Under the pieces are notes generated by a model. That model was not told the origin of the DNA and searched no databases. It saw only the letters and a list, made by a program, of their open reading frames with translations. Positions 46,401-56,560 of a stretch of 64,000 nt of DNA are shown here, piece by piece (the first letter of the stretch is position 1; every line of letters starts with the position of its first letter). Both the position numbers and the translations under genes were made by a program. This DNA is from Phytophthora quininea (taxonomy: Eukaryota; Oomycota; Peronosporomycetes; Peronosporales; Peronosporaceae), in contig JAAVTG010000554.1 of assembly GCA_011947345.1 (NCBI GenBank), forward strand, positions 1,426,001 through 1,490,000, given 5' to 3'.

Positions 46401-48435
46401 CGTAGTAGTCCGCTCGATAATATCACTGTTTGTGGGCGTTGCATCAGCATCCTCGTCCATTAGTGTGGTTGTTGCATGGTCGTCTACCGCGTGAGCCGTC
46501 GCAACCGATGGTAATGATTTACTGTGGCTCTCATTGTCCAATAAGGATCTATGCCCACCTTCATCCATCTCGTCATCCTCGTCCTCTCCATGCCAATGTT
46601 GGTTGTTGCGCTGGTCCATGGGTGGCGGGTCGGTCGACGAGAGCTCCGCGGCAAGGCTGGCAGATTGGTATGTGTCCGCCTCGTTCTCATTCATTTCCAT
46701 CATATCGTAGTTTGACCGCGAATCCATTTCATTGGACGCATGGTCAGATTCATCGTTGTGGACGTCACTAGTTTCACTCCTCAAGCAATCGTCTCTTTCA
46801 GTGGTAGAATGAACAGCATAGTCTTCACGACTAGGACTTGTAGAGCGCTGCTGAATTTGGTTCTCTTTTGCCGCTGAATCCTCTTGGTCTATGTCAATAT
46901 CACTGTCATGTCTTCCCAAGTCCAAGAACCTTGGTGCACTCGTGCTTAAAGGTATTTCCTTTTCCCGTTCGCTTCGACGAGCGCCAGTTTTACGTGTGGC
47001 AGTCCGCTGTTTCCGAGGGCGAGCAGCTCTCTGAGATTTTACAGGAGGGGTGTCCTGCTGTGGCGAAGCCGCTGAAGCTTTGAGAAGTTCGTTAAACCGC
47101 CGAAGACTCTCATTCTCCTGTCTTAGTCGCTCCATTTCTTCCAGAACGTCGGACGTTAAGACGGCTGATGGCGCTGCCGGGACTGGCGTCACTGAGATCG
47201 GTGCGGCTGGGGTCACGTCCAAGCTCGACGGCACCGATACCGCTGGAGCCGGCTGTGCCGAACTTGGCACTGGCACTGAGGTTGTCGGGGACGATAAAAC
47301 TGGAGATGGCCCCGCAGGAAACGACGCCACAGGCGCCGGCGATACGGAAGTAGATGGCATTGCAGTCGAAAGCTCAGGCTCTTGCACTTCAGCCGATACG
47401 AATGGTGTACACGTCACTGGGACCGATCCCACTGGTTTCGCTGCTTCAGGGATAGTTGCTTCAACCATAGTCTTAAGCGACTCCTTGGCATCCTTTGTTT
47501 GGTTCGATGGCGGACTTACAGCTGCAAACAGTGTTTTTGCAGGGGTGGTGACTTGGGCTTCTCGATTAGAGGTGGCTTTTGAGGCGTCAATAGTTTCTGC
47601 TCAACCTCCTCAAGCGCCATCGCAAAATCAGGTCTTCATCCTCATCGTCTGCAATGAATTCATTCGCCGCGCTAGGTACCAGTTCGGAGACCGATGCTGC
47701 AACTGGTGTGGACGCACGGTCTAAGTGCGCATTGTAATTGTCCGTTGCAGTTTGCTGCGCTGGGGTGGATTGCGCTAATTCAGGGCCATTTTGCTTCACG
47801 CAACTCTGCTGTTGAGCATAAAAATCAACCTGTGCCGACAATCCCATCTTTCCATCAGCACTGTCATCACCACGACTTGAAACAGCAAACGTAGCACTAG
47901 CAGCAGCGGCAACACTGGTTGTTGCTTCGGTATTATCGGGGCCAACAGCATTGGTAGCAACTGAAATTTCCCCACTGGCATCTTCTACAGCACTCGCCGA
48001 TGAAGCCACAGACGTAGCAGCAATTGCAGGAGCAGCAGCTTGAATTGAAGCCGGGGTGGTATTCGCTGCCGTCTCCTTTGCATGGGACTTCTGCTGCAGT
48101 GTCTGGATTCGCGCCTGCACGCGCTGCTCCTGCTCCTGCTGCAGCTGCAGCTTCACCTCGGCCAGCGTCAGCTGCTTTGTCGCAGTCTTCCTGGCCGTCG
48201 CCCTCGTCACTCGCTTCGCCGAATCTGCCTTCTTCGCCGACGTGGCTCTCTTGGCTGGCGTCGTCGGCTGCTTGGACGGCTTCTTTTCGCCAGTCAAGGC
48301 GTCGTCTGCCAGTCGCTTCTTGAACTCGCGCATGCCCACCTCGACACTCACGAACTCGCTCTTGTCGCGAGTGGAGCGGCGCGGCTTCTTGCGCTGCGGG
48401 GCCGTCGGCGCCGCCTTGCGCTTGCGCTCGTCCAT
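43488..48435 (-). CDS. SEN1/Senataxin-type superfamily 1 RNA/DNA helicase with long N-terminal extension
   Basis: The C-terminal half is a UPF1-like SF1 helicase: Walker A GPPGTGKT rebuilt across an 83-nt intron (44968-45050), LVAAPSNAAVDELV (motif Ia), DALIIDEAAQAVE (motif II), VGDHRQLPATV (III), LTKQYRMHPEI (IV), VNTVDGFQGREKE (V) and RRMNVAITRAKSSLW (VI). SEN1-type enzymes resolve R-loops and help terminate transcription in the nucleus. Upstream lies a nucleic-acid-binding-type domain with SGDLVLVRSPRW and FGVVLCNSVV. The N-terminal 700 residues (46350-48435) are low complexity, with Lys/Arg-rich, Pro/Ser/Val-rich and acidic blocks. I join both halves because no intergenic space exists: the stop at 46350 overlaps the next ATG by one base, and DFAMALEEVEQKLLTP plus EDEIVMTKKKR appear when single-base breaks are corrected. 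Breaks are near 47615, 47545, 46370, 46345, 46059 (A5 run), 44900 and 44600. Two genes remain possible. Confidence 0.8.
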
Positions 48436-48678
48436 TTATGATCATGGAGCCATTAGTCGGACGGGCACGATAGCTTTTGAGTCGGTAGCAATATCTCGCG
48501 TTGTATGGAAGTTTGTATCGAGTCGATTTGGATTGGCTGTCATCATTTTTAACCACTCACACGCGAGAAGGGCGTTTTGTCTTGCGGTTTGTATACTGCC
48601 GGGGCCAGTCGTCTACGGCCAGTCTTTTGGCCCCGCAGTCAGGAAATCTCCCGCGGAAGTCAAGCCAAGTTTCGTATC

Positions 48679-49376
48679 ATGTCGGAGGTCGAGAAGAAGG
48701 AGGAGACGACGCCCAAGGTGGAGGCCGAGGAGGCCGACGCCGCCAAGGACCCCGAGTCGGAGGAGCCGCAGGCCTACTTTGAGCCCGTGGTGAAGCTGGA
48801 CGAGGTGGAGGTCACCACCGGCGAGGAGGAGGAGGAGGTCATCTTCAAGCAGTACGTGCGAAAAATAGTATATATTTACTTGGTGCCTCTAAAAATAGTA
48901 TACTAACAAAAACTACTATTTCGTGCTTCTTCTAGGCGTGCCAAGGCATTCTGCTACCGCGAGTCGCTGCTGGACAAGGGCACGGGCAAGAAGTCGTGGT
49001 GCGAGCGCGGCGTCGGCGACGTGCGTTTCCTCAAGCACAAGGACCACCAGAAGGTGCGCATGGTGATGCGCCAGGAGAAGACGCACAAGATCCTGATCAA
49101 TCACCTGGTCGAGTCGCGCACCGAGCTGACCCCAACATGGGCAGCGACCGCGCCTGGGTCTTCAGCTGCTACGACTTCGCCGAGGGCGTCGTGGAGACGC
49201 AGGTCTTCGCGCTGCGCTTCGGCAACGCCGAGAACGCGCAGAAGTTCAAGGAGGCCCACGACGCCGCCAAGGCCAACAACAAGAAGCTCGAGGAGGGTGC
49301 GGACGCCGCCGACACGTCGGCTGGAGACGACGCCGCCAAGGCTCTGGAGAACCTGGACGTCAAGAAGGAGGAATAG
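48679..49376 (+). CDS. Ran-binding protein 1 (RanBP1)
   Basis: Cytosolic cofactor that binds RanGTP and promotes RanGAP-driven hydrolysis during nucleocytoplasmic transport. An acidic leader (residues 1-55, Glu-rich) precedes the Ran-binding PH-like domain: [62 protein letters not shown] and [33 protein letters not shown] and an Ala/Glu tail end the protein. One intron (48852-48935, 84 nt) carries a perfect TACTAAC branch-point box at 48901-48907. A base is missing in the C run at 49130-49133. The ATG at 48679 is followed directly by the acidic leader, as in relatives. It is divergent from the SEN1-type gene, 243 nt apart. Confidence 0.93.
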
Positions 49377-49804
49377 ACAGTGTGAGAACAAGGAACGAGA
49401 GGAGGAGGAGGAGGAGAGAGGCTGAACGAGCTGAAACGCCATCCAGTGACGCTCGTGTGGCGGTACAGAGGGCAGGGACAGGTCAGCTACAACGGACACT
49501 TGAACAATGCGGACGACGCGATGTGGATGAGGATCTCGCTGCGGTGAGCTTGCTCTGCTCTGCCTGCTGTGGTCGGTTTTCATTTTTTTTTTTCATTTTC
49601 ATTCTCGAGTCCAGATCAACTCGCGTTAGCTTTGTTTTGGGGTTTACCAGTAATAAACAGATAAAACACAAGACTCAGGGATGCAGACGGCAGCGGTTTG
49701 TCTATGGTTGGGCTGAGTTGGTGCTGTTCACGCTTTGTTGATTGTGTCTGCAGGCAGCAGGCGATCCATCGAGCCGCTCTGGACGTCGATCGCTTCGGCG
49801 CAGC
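49377..49804. other. Convergent 3' regions of RanBP1 and the SLC35F-type gene
   Basis: Holds a GAGGAGGAGG purine tract after the RanBP1 stop, a T10 run near 49580 and AATAAA at about 49653 (+), a plausible polyadenylation signal. No ORF is supported. Confidence 0.4.
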
Positions 49805-51046
49805 TCATTGCAGTAGTTGGCGAGGAGAGCGGTTGTAAACGTAAACGCCGGCGATGATGAGGGAGAAGCCGACGAAGTAGAGGTTGCTCAGCTCCTCGCT
49901 GAAGAGATACTTGGCCGCCACGACTGCAAAAAGTCGGATGTGAGCAGCGACAAGTTGAAGACGGCTGCATCCCCGTGGTAAGGAAGATCTGGGCAAAGCA
50001 CATGTGAGCCATTCCTCGTCGTACAAAGCTCGAGTTCCGATCATAAACGCACCGAAGTGGACGTGTACATGACAAACAGCGTGAGGATGTAGCCCAGCAA
50101 GCACAGTGCACTGAGCCAGGACCTTGGAAGTCGCATCGACAACGAGTTAGAATGAAGCACACGAAATCTCGTCCTCAGTATCATAGCACATTACCATTCG
50201 ACAGCTCGCACGACGTCTCCTTCGAAATACGCTGCCTGCACTGAGCTGATGAGGAAGCCAAAGAAGCCAACGACGCCAAGAAATTCCATCTGCAGCGATC
50301 CACACCCAAGCAGAATAATTAGCACCACCAGTTTGCACAAAAATGCCTGAACAATCACTCCTACCCGGCGGTTCTCCTTCTTGACGAGGTATTCCTGCCC
50401 CACATTGGAGCACGCGTACGTCGCACTTCCAAGCAAGCACAAGAAGTCTCCGTACAGCGCAGACGCGTCCCAGCCCGCGTTTAGCATGGCTTCACGGTCT
50501 CGAATCACGTCCGAAATCACCAGCAAGCTGATCCCCGCGAGGCAAAAGAGCACCGCCACGAAATGCGACCGAGTGTACTTGGCTCTCAGAAACAGCGTCG
50601 ACAGCAGCATAATCACGGGGATCGTGAAGCAGTCCAGCAGCATCACACTCGAGATGGACGTGTACTTGTACGCACAGACCACGAGGAAGTTGCCTTCCAC
50701 GTCTGCAAACGCCAGCATCAGATACTGCCACCACGGAACCTCCAGCTTGTAGTCCCGTTGGCGCCGGAAGCGCATAATGGGGTCCGCCAGGTACAGACAT
50801 AGCAGCAGATAGTTGCCGGCACTCTGCGTTACTGGGATTTGAATCTGTATTCAATTTAGCACATGGCGGACTTGGCGAACGAGTGGCTGGTGATCCACGC
50901 ACCTGGAAGGAGTGATTGAGCAATTGCGAGAACACCCCGGTGCATGCGATGAGCACCGAAATGAACTGTCCAAGAATCAGCACGCAGTTCCTGTCATACA
51001 CGGTGGAGCATGAGCAACGGTCGCTGGCAACAACACCGCGCGGCAT
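49805..51046 (-). CDS. SLC35F1/F2-like drug/metabolite-superfamily transporter
   Basis: Ten-helix membrane transporter of the SLC35F type. ATG 51046 starts MPRGVVASDR; the first helix is LILGQFISVLIACTGVFSQ. An intron (50845-50902, 58 nt) joins SFQ to IQIPVTQSAGNYLLL, a family-typical segment. Further helices are seen in YLMLAFADVEGNFLVV, YTSISSVMLLDCFTIPVI, SHFVAVLFCLAGISLLVI and FLCKLVVLIILLGCGSLQ. WW-rich ends and EYLVKKENRR loops lie between helices. Two more introns follow (after VEW and after YTSTS), leading to FLTTGDAAVFNLSLLTSD and GFSLIIAGVYVYNRS. Two single-base breaks (G run near 49975, T run near 49928) are inferred in the last exon. Substrate unknown; related human proteins carry queuine-like or thiamine-like compounds, which I would not extrapolate. 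Confidence 0.78.
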
Positions 51047-51152
51047 TCGAGTGGTGGTTCGGTCGCTAAACAGGAATTCTATTGGCTTAGAAGTCCTATT
51101 GTACTGTCTGGATGATCGTGTACATCTTCTTCTTCGTCTTGCCGCTGCTGTC

Positions 51153-52118
51153 TTAGAGTTCACGGTGATACGGTTCTTCAATCTTCTCTATCATCTTGTC
51201 GTACAACTTGCAGTCGCCGGCCTGCTTTTCGGCCATCAGGCGATTCAACATGGGCTTCCACTTGCGACCGCGAGTGTTAATGAACCAGTTGTTCACCTGC
51301 TCCAGCGTGATGCCGCCTTGCGAGGCCAGCCACTCCTTCTCTTCTTCGGTCGGGTACGGGTGGTGCAAGTTCTCTTCAAACCACTCGCGCATCAGGATCT
51401 TCGACGTCTTGGACAGGCTCGAACGCTTTCTTGGCGTGTTGTTGCGGGTGGCCAGCTCCAAAGCAAACGGGGAAAGCAACTCGAACGAAAACGTCGACGG
51501 CGGCGACATCAAACCGGTTCCTCTACTGGAACGTTGCTGCTGGTTCATTCGGCGTGCTTCGTACTCCTGCAGACTGCGAGCTGCTAGATCGTACCGAGCG
51601 CGAACGGTGGAATCGTCCACCACTTCATGCACCGCACGAGCCATCTCCTCTGCGTACTGAGAGCCATTGTCGCTGTCTGGGGGATATTTGCTGCGTGGTA
51701 GCAGCTCAATCGCTGCATCGAACGGGTCTGTGCCACCACTTGACGTCTGAAGGATGGGGCTCTTCGAGAACGTCACCAGTCGACGGCACTCGGCGTTCTG
51801 CTGGAAGAGGCTGTCTTCAAACAGACGTTGGCGAGCGCGCTCCACTTGGGCCTTGAGTTCGTCGCGGTCCGGCATTTGCAAGCTTGTAGACGCCAGCATG
51901 CGGCCTGGTCCGTTCGTCGGAGACAGCGACGTCAACATCACTCGCAGCTCCTGCTTCAGTCTTCCAGAGTCCACGTGCTGCCGCAGCACTAGTTGTGATG
52001 GACGCTTGCGGCTCCACACACTCGTCTGTGCAGTCTCGGCTGGATTGCTATCTGGCGCACTCTTCCGCTGTTGTCGCTGTTGTTCGCCCAAGTAACCTGC
52101 TCGATGCGGGAACGTCAT
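51153..52118 (-). CDS. TALE-class homeobox protein
   Basis: A 321-residue protein in one uninterrupted frame. The C-terminal homeodomain reads RKRSSLSKTSKILMREWF, then HHPYPTEEEKEWLA and VNNWFINTRGRKWKPML. The extra residues between helices 1 and 2 (the HPYP segment) define the TALE class, and the WFxNxRxR recognition helix is intact. The N-terminus has a basic, Gln/Ser-rich region and a helical segment (RDELKAQVERARQRLFED) without a known partner-binding motif. It should be a nuclear sequence-specific DNA-binding regulator. I chose ATG 52118 (MTFPHRAGYL) because the frame upstream overlaps poor-composition sequence and the bL21m end. Oomycetes have few homeobox genes. Confidence 0.88.
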   Translation of the reverse strand: MTFPHRAGYLGEQQRQQRKSAPDSNPAETAQTSVWSRKRPSQLVLRQHVDSGRLKQELRVMLTSLSPTNGPGRMLASTSLQMPDRDELKAQVERARQRLFEDSLFQQNAECRRLVTFSKSPILQTSSGGTDPFDAAIELLPRSKYPPDSDNGSQYAEEMARAVHEVVDDSTVRARYDLAARSLQEYEARRMNQQQRSSRGTGLMSPPSTFSFELLSPFALELATRNNTPRKRSSLSKTSKILMREWFEENLHHPYPTEEEKEWLASQGGITLEQVNNWFINTRGRKWKPMLNRLMAEKQAGDCKLYDKMIEKIEEPYHREL

Positions 52119-52293
52119 GTGCTTGACGTAGTCAGAAAGACCGCAAATGGTCGTCCGAAGTGGTCTCGAGCAAGAAAAGAAGCCAACTGATGGGAAGAGA
52201 CCCAGATAAGCAAAAACAACAGCACTCTGGCTTTTTCTAAAGAGACTATTAGTCCACTCGAGCATCAAAGTCGCACCTGACAGTACAGTCGCC

Positions 52294-52900
52294 CTAGGCG
52301 TCGATCGGCACAATGTCCGTGACGCGCAGCACCGTGACCTCGCGACGGAAGCCGTTCCAGCGGCGGTAGTTCTTTCGGCGCTTCTTCTTGAAAATGTCGA
52401 TCTTGGCGTCCAGCGTCTGCTCCTCCACGCGGGCGCGCACCTTGGCGCCTTCCACGATGGGTCGGCCCACGATGGTCTGGTTAACGTTGCCCAGCAGCAG
52501 TACCTGCCGTGGTGATAAGATACCCTGGTCAATGATCCGACTAACAAGCTCCCCATAATATTCCCGACGGACCTCATCAATGTCCATGATCTCGCCCACT
52601 TTGGCGTCCTTGATCTTCTCGGCGATCACCACATCTCCCTACCAGAACCATTGCCACCCAATCAATAAAACCCAATCGATGCTACATGGCAACACAACCC
52701 TCACCCACCTGCGTGACCTTATACTGCGTGCCGGCGAGCTTCACCACGGCAAAGTAGTCCTGCGGCTGGATGGCGTCGGCCGTCACCGGGTGGTCCACCA
52801 CCGAGAACTTGGGCAACTCCGTTGCGGTCGAGGAGAAGCCGCGCAGAGCCGCCGTCGAGCGCGCGGCGCGCAGCGTTCGCACCAGGCCGGTCGCCAGCAT
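52294..52900 (-). CDS. Mitochondrial large-subunit ribosomal protein bL21m
   Basis: The N-terminal 35 residues (MLATGLVRTLRAARST...) are an Arg/Ala-rich mitochondrial presequence. The bL21 core follows: DYFAVVKLAGTQYKVT, GDVVIAEKIKDAKVGE, VLLLGNVNQTIVGRPIV, VRARVEEQTLDAKIDIFKKKRR and KNYRRWNGFRREVTVLRVTDI. The first intron (52639-52708, 70 nt) joins TQ to GDVV. A 69-nt stop-free segment (52504-52572) with GTCCGT and GGCAG ends interrupts MDIDE/VLLLGNV and is best read as a second intron, because removing it restores the continuous bL21 core. Function: component of the 50S-like mitoribosome near the exit-tunnel side. Divergent with NAC-alpha. Confidence 0.92.
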
Positions 52901-53050
52901 CGTTGATCAAAGGAGCGTGTGGCTGTTACATCAAATGACTTGAATTTGTATACCCTTGCTTCCCATTGGTCAAAACCATCCGCTTCCCGCTTCACTGGCC
53001 GTCATGGCTCGCTCCATTATCCAAAGAGTCCATCTACCCCGGAAGCAACC
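52901..53050. promoter_or_regulatory. Shared bidirectional promoter of bL21m and NAC-alpha
   Basis: Only 150 bp separate two oppositely transcribed start codons of translation-related genes. An inverted CCAAT box (ATTGG, 52965-52969) lies near the middle. Both genes are expected to be constitutively high, so a common promoter is plausible. No TATA box is apparent in either direction. Confidence 0.5.
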
Positions 53051-53647
53051 ATGGCCCCCGCTGAGCACGACCACACCCACTCGCACGAGCACGAGCACGA
53101 GCACGAGCACGATCACCACCACGAGGACGTGGACTCGGACGACGAGATCCCGGCCCTGGAGGAGGCGCCCGACGCCGCCGACGCCGAGAAGGGCAAGCAC
53201 AACCGCAGCGAGAAGAAGTCCCGCAAGGCCATGCAGAAGCTCGGCATGAAGCCTGTGGGCGGCATCATCCGCGTGACCATCAAGAAGAACAAGAATGTGC
53301 TGTTCGTCATCTCCAAGCCCGACGTGTTCAAGAGCACGGTCAGCGAGACCTACGTGGTGTTCGGCGAGGCTAAGATCGAGGACCTGAACGCCCAGGCGCA
53401 GAGTCTGGCGGCCCAGCAGTTCAAGGCCCCCGCGGCCGACGCTGCCCCGGCTGCTGAGGCCGCCGCCGCCGCCGCCCCCGCCGTGGAGGAGGTCGAGGAC
53501 GATGAGGATGTGGATGACTCGGGCATCGACGCCAAGGACATCCAGCTGGTGATGTCCCAGGCCGGCGTGAGCAAGGGCAAGGCCGTGGCCGCCCTGCGCT
53601 CCAACGACAACGACATTGTCAACGCCATCATGGAGCTCACCATGTAG
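53051..53647 (+). CDS. Nascent polypeptide-associated complex subunit alpha
   Basis: Ribosome-associated chaperone subunit that shields nascent chains. 198 residues, single exon, no frame break. Order: His/Glu-rich leader ([17 protein letters not shown], residues 10-27), acidic stretch, NAC domain with [58 protein letters not shown], an Ala/Pro linker, an acidic patch, and a C-terminal UBA domain ([32 protein letters not shown]). The ATG at 53051 is in family-like position. The His-Glu repeat is encoded by a GAGCAC hexanucleotide run at about 53088-53110 and is not usual for the family. Confidence 0.96.
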   Translation: MAPAEHDHTHSHEHEHEHEHDHHHEDVDSDDEIPALEEAPDAADAEKGKHNRSEKKSRKAMQKLGMKPVGGIIRVTIKKNKNVLFVISKPDVFKSTVSETYVVFGEAKIEDLNAQAQSLAAQQFKAPAADAAPAAEAAAAAAPAVEEVEDDEDVDDSGIDAKDIQLVMSQAGVSKGKAVAALRSNDNDIVNAIMELTM

Positions 53648-53762
53648 ATTTAGTTGTTACGGGTAATTGAAGACTCGGACCAAGACTTTTGGGTTTTCAC
53701 ACAGTGTTCGAACTTCGTCAATTATTGCTTAGGCAGTTACAACGGCAACTTACTGCAGACAG

Positions 53763-55397
53763 CTAGAACGCATTGACACTCTGGCTGCAGACTGCTCTCT
53801 CGGAAGACTCGCCGCGTCGACGACTACTTTCCAACATCGAGTGAGCGAGTTGGGACTGGCGCCTGGTAAGGTTGAAAGTCTCCTCGGCTTGGTGGGAGAC
53901 TTGCTGTAATCGCGACAGCAACGACGTCTGGAACTGCTCGGCATCATCGTCGCTGTCACAGTACGACGACGAAGTCGTCGATACCGTCGAGTGGGAGCCG
54001 CGACGCTGTTTGCTTGGGGGTTCCCTTTCCAAAACAGCAACGCCATTGTCCCCGGGGCCAACAGACCGTAGCAAGCCGCTACTCGCTAGCAAGGCGATCT
54101 CGTCTTCCTCGTCCGACATGGAAGCCTTCCCCATCGACGACAAGTTGGACACGCGGACTTCGGTACGGTTGCTCAGCTGCTGGAGTTGAGCGGTGACCTT
54201 CAGAGAGAACGCGTTCAGAGACCTGTTGCTGCCGGGGATTTTCACTTCCTCCTCTTCAGCTACGGGAGCCATTTCACCAGACTCGCCCTCGATCGTTTGC
54301 CGGTCTACAGAGCGAGACGTGCCCGTTTGATCACGGGGATCTCCCATCGTCATGGAGTCCGCTTTGACAACACATACACGGCAGAAATCGGCACGCATCA
54401 CATGCGAGGTTGGACCGGTATCTCGCGCGAGGACGAACTCTTTCACTCGACACTTTTTGCAGACGTGCTTCACCTTACAGCTGGCACAGCTCACGAAATA
54501 GCCGAAGAACGACGACGCTCCTTGACATACGTCGCAGCTTTTATCAGAAGAGCTGCACGACCAAGCTTCAGGACGTGACACCGCCACCAGGGACGCCAAC
54601 TTTTTGGCTCGGGCGCACTGCAGAGCGTTCGTCACGGCAAGTAGCACGTCGGCTACGGCAGACACGAGTAAGCACGACAGCGCCGCGTGAATAACCTTGC
54701 CCTGCATATAGACGCCTACCAGGTTGTCTTCGAGCTCTTCGAACAGATAGCACGCCGAGGCCTGCACTCGCTTGTGCGACGACTTCAGCTGGGACTCCCG
54801 CAGATCGACCGACTGCATCACGTGGTACGCCATGCGCTTCCCTGACGCTTGGCGCACCATTCCCATTTTGTCGAAGTAGCACAGGTCGCGGTTGCTCGAC
54901 ACGGTCAACTTAATGGTCGCACACTTGATCCCCGTGAACGTGTACGGCTCCGCAGGCTCTTGCTGCTTGACGGCGTACAGCACGGCACTGTCAACCAGTC
55001 GAGGACACTTGATGGCGTTCATCAGCAGCATCTCCTCGGTGTTCTGACAGTACAGTCCTTCCATGACATCGTCGAAGCCACCGCGGAGAGTGCCTACACA
55101 GAGCAGAGGCGTTTGACCGGTGGACTTGGCGCGGCGAGCACGAAACAAACGGGTGCCTGCAGTCGACCGCAGACACTTCCACCGTAACCAGTCGACGTCG
55201 CGGTCGAGTTTGCCGTACGCCGCGATGGTCTCCGACAAAACCTTTTCGGCGCGGTCGTGGTAGCGATCGAGTTGTTGCAGGTCCAACGTGACCGTCGGGT
55301 GCTGCGCTCGGCGAGCTCGAGCTGACATTGAGATTGACGGCACGGGGCAGCGCCTCGACCGCTGCGAGGCTCGGGGACGGTCGGTTGGCCGTGTCAT
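53763..55397 (-). CDS. START-like lipid-binding protein with FYVE-type zinc finger
   Basis: Member of the START plus FYVE architecture that is expanded in oomycetes. N-terminal helix LDLQQLDRYHDRAEKVLSE leads to a START-like beta/helix core: TPLLCVGTLRGGFDDVMEGL, LVDSAVLYAVKQ, FTGIKCATIKLTVSSNRD and a C-terminal helix after VYMQGKVIHAALS. The zinc region has CDVCQGASSFFGYFVSCASC, VCKKCRVKEF and DFCRVC: eight Cys in CxxC pairs, but the canonical RRHHCR signature is replaced (KHVCKKCR). PI3P binding is therefore doubtful. The tail is Ser-rich with a helical end (LLSRLQQVSHQAEETFN). Single exon, no frame break. Start may be ATG 55397 (MTRPT) or 55439; the first 40 residues are unconserved in character. 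Confidence 0.75.
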   Translation of the reverse strand: MTRPTDRPRASQRSRRCPVPSISMSARARRAQHPTVTLDLQQLDRYHDRAEKVLSETIAAYGKLDRDVDWLRWKCLRSTAGTRLFRARRAKSTGQTPLLCVGTLRGGFDDVMEGLYCQNTEEMLLMNAIKCPRLVDSAVLYAVKQQEPAEPYTFTGIKCATIKLTVSSNRDLCYFDKMGMVRQASGKRMAYHVMQSVDLRESQLKSSHKRVQASACYLFEELEDNLVGVYMQGKVIHAALSCLLVSAVADVLLAVTNALQCARAKKLASLVAVSRPEAWSCSSSDKSCDVCQGASSFFGYFVSCASCKVKHVCKKCRVKEFVLARDTGPTSHVMRADFCRVCVVKADSMTMGDPRDQTGTSRSVDRQTIEGESGEMAPVAEEEEVKIPGSNRSLNAFSLKVTAQLQQLSNRTEVRVSNLSSMGKASMSDEEDEIALLASSGLLRSVGPGDNGVAVLEREPPSKQRRGSHSTVSTTSSSYCDSDDDAEQFQTSLLSRLQQVSHQAEETFNLTRRQSQLAHSMLESSRRRGESSERAVCSQSVNAF

Positions 55398-56164
55398 TTT
55401 GACGGCAAATTCGGGAATGAGAAGCGTACGTGGGAGCAAGGTGGTGTCTCACGTCTGTGGCCACGAGTGAATCGATCAATGTCAAGTCATCTCCGTTGAC
55501 GCACTCGGATACACAAGTTGTACAGATGCCCTTGCGGTTCGTAAGCGTAGAGCTAGGCTTGTATGCGCTCTGGAGAGATCGCACGCGGCGGCACGCCATC
55601 GTGCTGGTGCTGGACGAGTCGCAAAATGAGACCGTCGTGGTGTCCATCTGCTTTCGCGCACTTCAATCTCGGTGAAAGTCTCTACATGGACAGGATTCAT
55701 GCTGGCAATGTCGGCTTGTACCGACACAAGGCCCGCCCGCGCGAGGTACTCATCCATGACACAGACACGCTGCCTTGTTGGGATCAACATACGCCAACTA
55801 GCACGAAAGTTATTCTCTTTTAGGCTGATCCTTTTGCAGAACTCGACGCTTCCAACAAGATGTAGTGGCATCTAATAGGATATCTTACCTTACCACTATC
55901 AACGTAGAAGCGGAAAGGTTTGTTGTGCTCGCAGCAGTTGCATTCGCGTTCGTGGTCTTTCGGTGGCCTCAAGGTCATCAGATGCCATTCAGGGATCGGA
56001 AAAAACATTGGCATTGTTACATTGCAAAATTGTTTTCCACAATATTGATTGTGGCGACCTCGTCCAATATTGCCAGGATCGTAATGGCAGCTAGCAACTT
56101 CTACTCGCAGCTACTCGTACTCTTCGGTCTCTACTTCGCCATCTTCTCATGCTACCCTCTCTGC
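55398..56164. other. Upstream region with an uncertain coding-like fragment
   Basis: Minus-strand frame at about 55480-55647 reads CRRVRSLQSAYKPSSTLTNR then KGICTTCVSECVNGDDLTL, which looks like the tail end of a FYVE-type finger and could be a leftover of a tandem START-FYVE paralogue. Another frame (55871 down) gives WRMLIPTRQRVCVMDEYL. The pieces do not join convincingly. Nothing else is supported up to 56164. Confidence 0.3.
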
Positions 56165-56560
56165 CTACGAAGTGATTTCATTCGCAGCAAGATCCCAGTT
56201 AATCCTCAAGGAGAGGATTGACTCGAGCGTCTTCGCACTCACTCGCTTCCGCATATATTATGCTCTAAGCATGCACTTCACTGCCGAGAACAGTCGTTCC
56301 AACTCGACGGAGGTAGCAGGAAGCCAAGACAAATCGATGTACTTCGAGCGGTCTTCCTCTCTGGACTTAAATCTCTCTTCGACAGACGCTTTGACTTCCC
56401 CAGATGATCTGCGGCTACTCGTTTCGCTGTTCACCACTCGGACTTGCAGACCTTGGTGAACGAACACTGGAAGCATTGATGCGCTTCTTCTTTGAAGTGC
56501 CTGGGCAGATCGATTTAGATTTTCTGTGTTTACGCTTGGTGCTGGGCTCTGTGGAGACAC
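56165..56560 (-). pseudogene. hAT transposase C-terminal (dimerisation) remnant
   Basis: The minus strand reads SKYIDLSWLPATSVELERLF, then FSAVKCMLRA, an in-frame TAA, and in the same frame YMRKRVSAKTLESILSLRIN, WDLAANEITS and a stop at 56165-56167. The order P-x-TS-x-E-RLFS...K..L...TLE..L.L..N is that of the hAT C-terminal dimerisation domain. The internal stop and the lack of the rest of the transposase mark it as dead. Upstream on the same strand (56561-56800) the sequence is Ser/Pro/Lys-rich and could be eroded body of the element, but I cannot show it. Confidence 0.72.

Noticed and set aside
48056..48793. 245-codon plus-strand frame opposite the SEN1-type N-terminus running into RanBP1
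   Set aside because: It ends in an Arg/Pro-rich misframe of RanBP1's acidic leader and is antisense to a Lys/Ala-rich coding region.
51047..51181. Upstream extension of the SLC35F-type protein (start at 51181)
   Set aside because: The extra 45 residues are Arg/Thr-rich and overlap the promoter zone of a compact gene pair; the ATG at 51046 sits just before the first helix.
50916..51587. 223-codon plus-strand frame over the transporter start and homeobox end
   Set aside because: Antisense to the homeodomain; Leu/Arg/Val-rich shadow.
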